Below the pieces are notes generated by a model. The model searched no databases, was not told the DNA's origin, and saw nothing but the letters and a program-made list of their open reading frames with translations. This document shows positions 6,290 through 8,009 of a DNA stretch of 8,009 bases, piece by piece. Every line of letters begins with the position of its first letter. Position 1 is the first letter of the stretch. Position numbers and translations under genes: made by a program. Origin of the DNA: an uncultured Oscillospiraceae bacterium (GTDB lineage Bacteria > Bacillota > Clostridia > Oscillospirales > Oscillospiraceae); the NCBI GenBank assembly GCA_934589665.1, contig CAKTOJ010000081.1:1-8009 (forward strand). Direction: 5' to 3'.

Positions 6290-6366
6290 TGGCACCCCCG
6301 ACCAGACTCTAACTGGTGGCCTACCGCTTAGGAGGCGGTCGCTCTATACAACTGAGCTACGGGGGC
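6290..6366 (-). tRNA. tRNA-Arg (anticodon CCT) with unusual elbow
   Basis: A 77-nt cloverleaf with encoded CCA (6292-6290) and discriminator G73. Acceptor GCCCCCG/CGGGGGT (G1.U72 wobble), D stem GCTC/GAGC, anticodon stem ACCGC/GCGGT, T stem ACCAG/CTGGT, all otherwise fully paired. The loop CTCCTAA puts anticodon CCT at 6332-6330, reading the rare arginine codon AGG; A20 in the D loop is an arginine identity base. The D loop is AGTTGTATA, with U at position 19 (base 6348) instead of G. The T loop is TTAGAGT, with A at position 56 (base 6310) instead of C. These two positions normally form the G19-C56 elbow pair, so the change is compensatory (U19-A56). Its strong promoter and terminator suggest that the gene is expressed. 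Confidence 0.95.
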
Positions 6367-6379
6367 GGGTGCAGGATAG

Positions 6380-6408
6380 ATTGTACCGCATCGAAACGGC
6401 ACTGTCAA
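6380..6408 (-). promoter_or_regulatory. Strong sigma-A-like promoter for tRNA-Arg
   Basis: On the minus strand there is a perfect -35 box TTGACA (6408-6403), a 17-nt spacer and a -10 box TACAAT (6385-6380). The predicted start near 6373 gives a tRNA leader of about 7 nt. This is the best consensus match in the window. Confidence 0.88.
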
Positions 6409-6451
6409 CGGCGGAAAACGGTAAAATCCACAAAAAAATTCACGAAACGCC

Positions 6452-6480
6452 TTGCAATCGGCCGAACATCAGCATATACT
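6452..6480 (+). promoter_or_regulatory. Sigma-A-like promoter for typA
   Basis: There is a -35 box TTGCAA (6452-6457), a 17-nt spacer and a -10 box TATACT (6475-6480). The predicted start near 6487 gives a leader of about 60 nt. It diverges from the tRNA-Arg promoter, with 43 bp between the two -35 boxes. Confidence 0.72.
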
Positions 6481-6516
6481 ATTACAGTTATTGCGATACT
6501 TCCATGATAGATATAC

Positions 6517-6530
6517 CTGCCAAACGGCAG
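6517..6530 (+). other. Small hairpin next to the typA ribosome binding site
   Basis: CTGCC (6517-6521) and GGCAG (6526-6530) pair around an AAAC loop, ending one base before the Shine-Dalgarno AAGGAG (6532-6537). It is short and could arise by chance, but its place in the leader could influence ribosome access. Confidence 0.35.
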
Positions 6531-6546
6531 TAAGGAGAGATCACCC

Positions 6547-8009
6547 ATGCAGAATAATAAGCTTCGCAACGTCGCCATCATCGCCCACGTTGACCACGGC
6601 AAGACTACGCTCGTCGACGAGATGCTCAAGCAGGGCGGCGTTTACCGCGAAAATCAGGAGGTCGTGGACCGCGTGATGGACTCCGGCGATCTCGAGCGCG
6701 AGCGCGGCATTACCATCCTCGCCAAGAATACCGCCATCCATTACGGAGACACCAAGATCAACATTGTTGACACGCCGGGCCATGCCGACTTCGGCGGCGA
6801 GGTGGAGCGCATCCTCAAAATGGTCAACGGCGTTATTCTGCTCGTCGACGCCGCCGAGGGCCCCATGCCGCAGACCCGCTTTGTGCTTTCCCGTGCACTG
6901 GAGCTGGGCCACCGCGTGATCGTGGTCGTCAATAAGATTGACCGCCCTGACCAGCGCATCCACGAGGTCGTGGACGAGGTGCTTGAACTGCTGCTCGACC
7001 TTGACGCAACGCCCGAACAGCTTGACAGCCCCATGCTCTTCTGCTCCGGCCGTCAGGGCACGGCCAGCTATTCACCCGACGAGCCGGGCACGGACCTCAA
7101 GCCGCTGTTCGACACCATCATCAACTACATTCCCGCGCCGGAGGCCGACGTCGACCAGCCCTTCCAGATGCTCGTTTCCGCCATCGACTATAACGAGTTT
7201 GTGGGCCGTATGGCCATCGGCCGCATCGAGCGCGGCACGCTCAAGCAGAATCAGGAGATCACGGTCTGCAACTATCACGATCCCGACGCCGCGCCGAAGA
7301 AGGCAAAAGCGGTTTCCCTCTATGAGTTTGACGGTCTTGGCAAAAAGCCGGTCACAGAATCTACTGCGGGCAACATCATCTGCCTGTCCGGTATCGGCGA
7401 CATCACCATCGGCGATACGATCTGCGCGCCCGAGTGTGTCGAGCCGCTGCCGTTTGTGAAGATCTCCGCGCCGACGATGGAGATGACCTTCTCCATTAAC
7501 GATTCTCCCTTTGCCGGCCGCGACGGCAAGTTCGTCACCTCCCGCCAGCTGCGCGAGAGATTGTTCCGTGAAACGCTCAAGGATGTTTCTCTGCGCGTGA
7601 CAGAGCTCGACGGCGCGACCGACGCATTCAACGTCGCCGGCCGCGGCGAAATGTCGCTGTCCATCCTCATCGAGACGATGCGCCGAGAAGGCTATGAATT
7701 TCAGGTTTCTCCCCCGCGCGTGCTCTACCAGACCATCGACGACAAGAAGTGTGAGCCGATCGAGCGTCTGGTGTGCGATGTGCCCGCCGAGAGCGTTGGC
7801 GCCGTCATTGAAAAAATCGGATCCCGTAAGGGCGATCTGGTGGAGATGACGCCGGTCGGCACGCGCATGAAGGTCGAGTTCCTTGTCCCTGCGCGCGGCC
7901 TGTTCGGCTACCGCAACGAATTCCTCACCGATACCAAGGGCGAGGGCATCATGGCGAGCGTGTTTGATTCCTACGCACCCTACAAGGGCGACCTGAGCCG
8001 CCGTAATAC
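6547..8009 (+). CDS. typA: Translational GTPase TypA/BipA, 3' end cut by the window
   Basis: A ribosome-associated GTPase of the EF-G/LepA group, involved in 50S subunit assembly and growth under cold or other stress. The visible 487 residues contain the G domain with G1 AHVDHGKT (13-20), G2 RGITI (53-57, switch Thr56), G3 DTPGH (75-79), G4 NKID (129-132) and G5 SGRQG (167-171). A beta-barrel domain II (about 200-290) and EF-G-like domains III and V (about 300-480) follow, with GRGEMSLSILIETMRREGYE as the typical BipA stretch. The reading frame is open to base 8009. Family proteins are about 600 residues, so roughly the last 115, the BipA-specific C-terminal domain, lie outside. The start has AAGGAG 9 nt upstream. 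Codon choice is strongly biased to C/G-ending codons, as expected for a well-expressed gene. LepA and EF-G are excluded by length pattern and the SGRQG and AGRDGKFVTSRQL stretches. Confidence 0.96.
   Translation, partial: MQNNKLRNVAIIAHVDHGKTTLVDEMLKQGGVYRENQEVVDRVMDSGDLERERGITILAKNTAIHYGDTKINIVDTPGHADFGGEVERILKMVNGVILLVDAAEGPMPQTRFVLSRALELGHRVIVVVNKIDRPDQRIHEVVDEVLELLLDLDATPEQLDSPMLFCSGRQGTASYSPDEPGTDLKPLFDTIINYIPAPEADVDQPFQMLVSAIDYNEFVGRMAIGRIERGTLKQNQEITVCNYHDPDAAPKKAKAVSLYEFDGLGKKPVTESTAGNIICLSGIGDITIGDTICAPECVEPLPFVKISAPTMEMTFSINDSPFAGRDGKFVTSRQLRERLFRETLKDVSLRVTELDGATDAFNVAGRGEMSLSILIETMRREGYEFQVSPPRVLYQTIDDKKCEPIERLVCDVPAESVGAVIEKIGSRKGDLVEMTPVGTRMKVEFLVPARGLFGYRNEFLTDTKGEGIMASVFDSYAPYKGDLSRRN

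Noticed and set aside
1..8009. CRISPR array, insertion sequence, toxin-antitoxin or defence system
   Set aside because: No regularly spaced repeats, transposase, terminal inverted repeats or related domains were seen on either strand.

Overview
The window looks like ordinary core chromosome of a moderately GC-rich, low-redundancy Clostridia-type Firmicute, most plausibly a gut Oscillospirales/Ruminococcaceae relative. Support for this: strong AGGAGG-type ribosome binding sites, sigma-A-like promoters in AT-rich gaps, rho-independent terminators, a small SRP RNA, a DegV family lipid-binding protein, and a clostridial-style cardiolipin synthase with an N-terminal membrane domain. The assignment is an inference from gene style; no rRNA marker is present.

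Left part (1-390): an SRP RNA gene (ffs) runs leftward off or up to the window edge. Its promoter lies back to back with the promoter of a rightward tRNA-Ala(CGC), which ends in a clean terminator. Then, rightward, come an MFS permease of unknown substrate (390-1619) and guaB, IMP dehydrogenase (1692-3200). guaB ends at a hairpin shared with the convergent gene on the other side.

Middle (3258-6366), all leftward: tRNA-Arg(CCT) and its terminator, a PaaI-type hotdog thioesterase, cardiolipin synthase, and a DegV family fatty-acid-binding protein. The last two are probably co-transcribed from a promoter upstream of cls and both concern membrane lipid metabolism. A GC-rich hairpin sits between them.

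Right part (6367-8009): the tRNA-Arg promoter diverges from the promoter of typA/bipA, a ribosome-associated translational GTPase cut by the window end.

I saw no mobile element, CRISPR array, phage gene or defence system, and no obviously new multi-gene system. The most interesting details are in small elements. The tRNA-Arg(CCT) seems to have replaced the near-universal G19-C56 elbow pair by U19-A56. The tRNA-Ala(CGC) has a weak T stem. The IMP dehydrogenase strongly resembles the enzyme of the protozoan Tritrichomonas foetus rather than the usual bacterial form.
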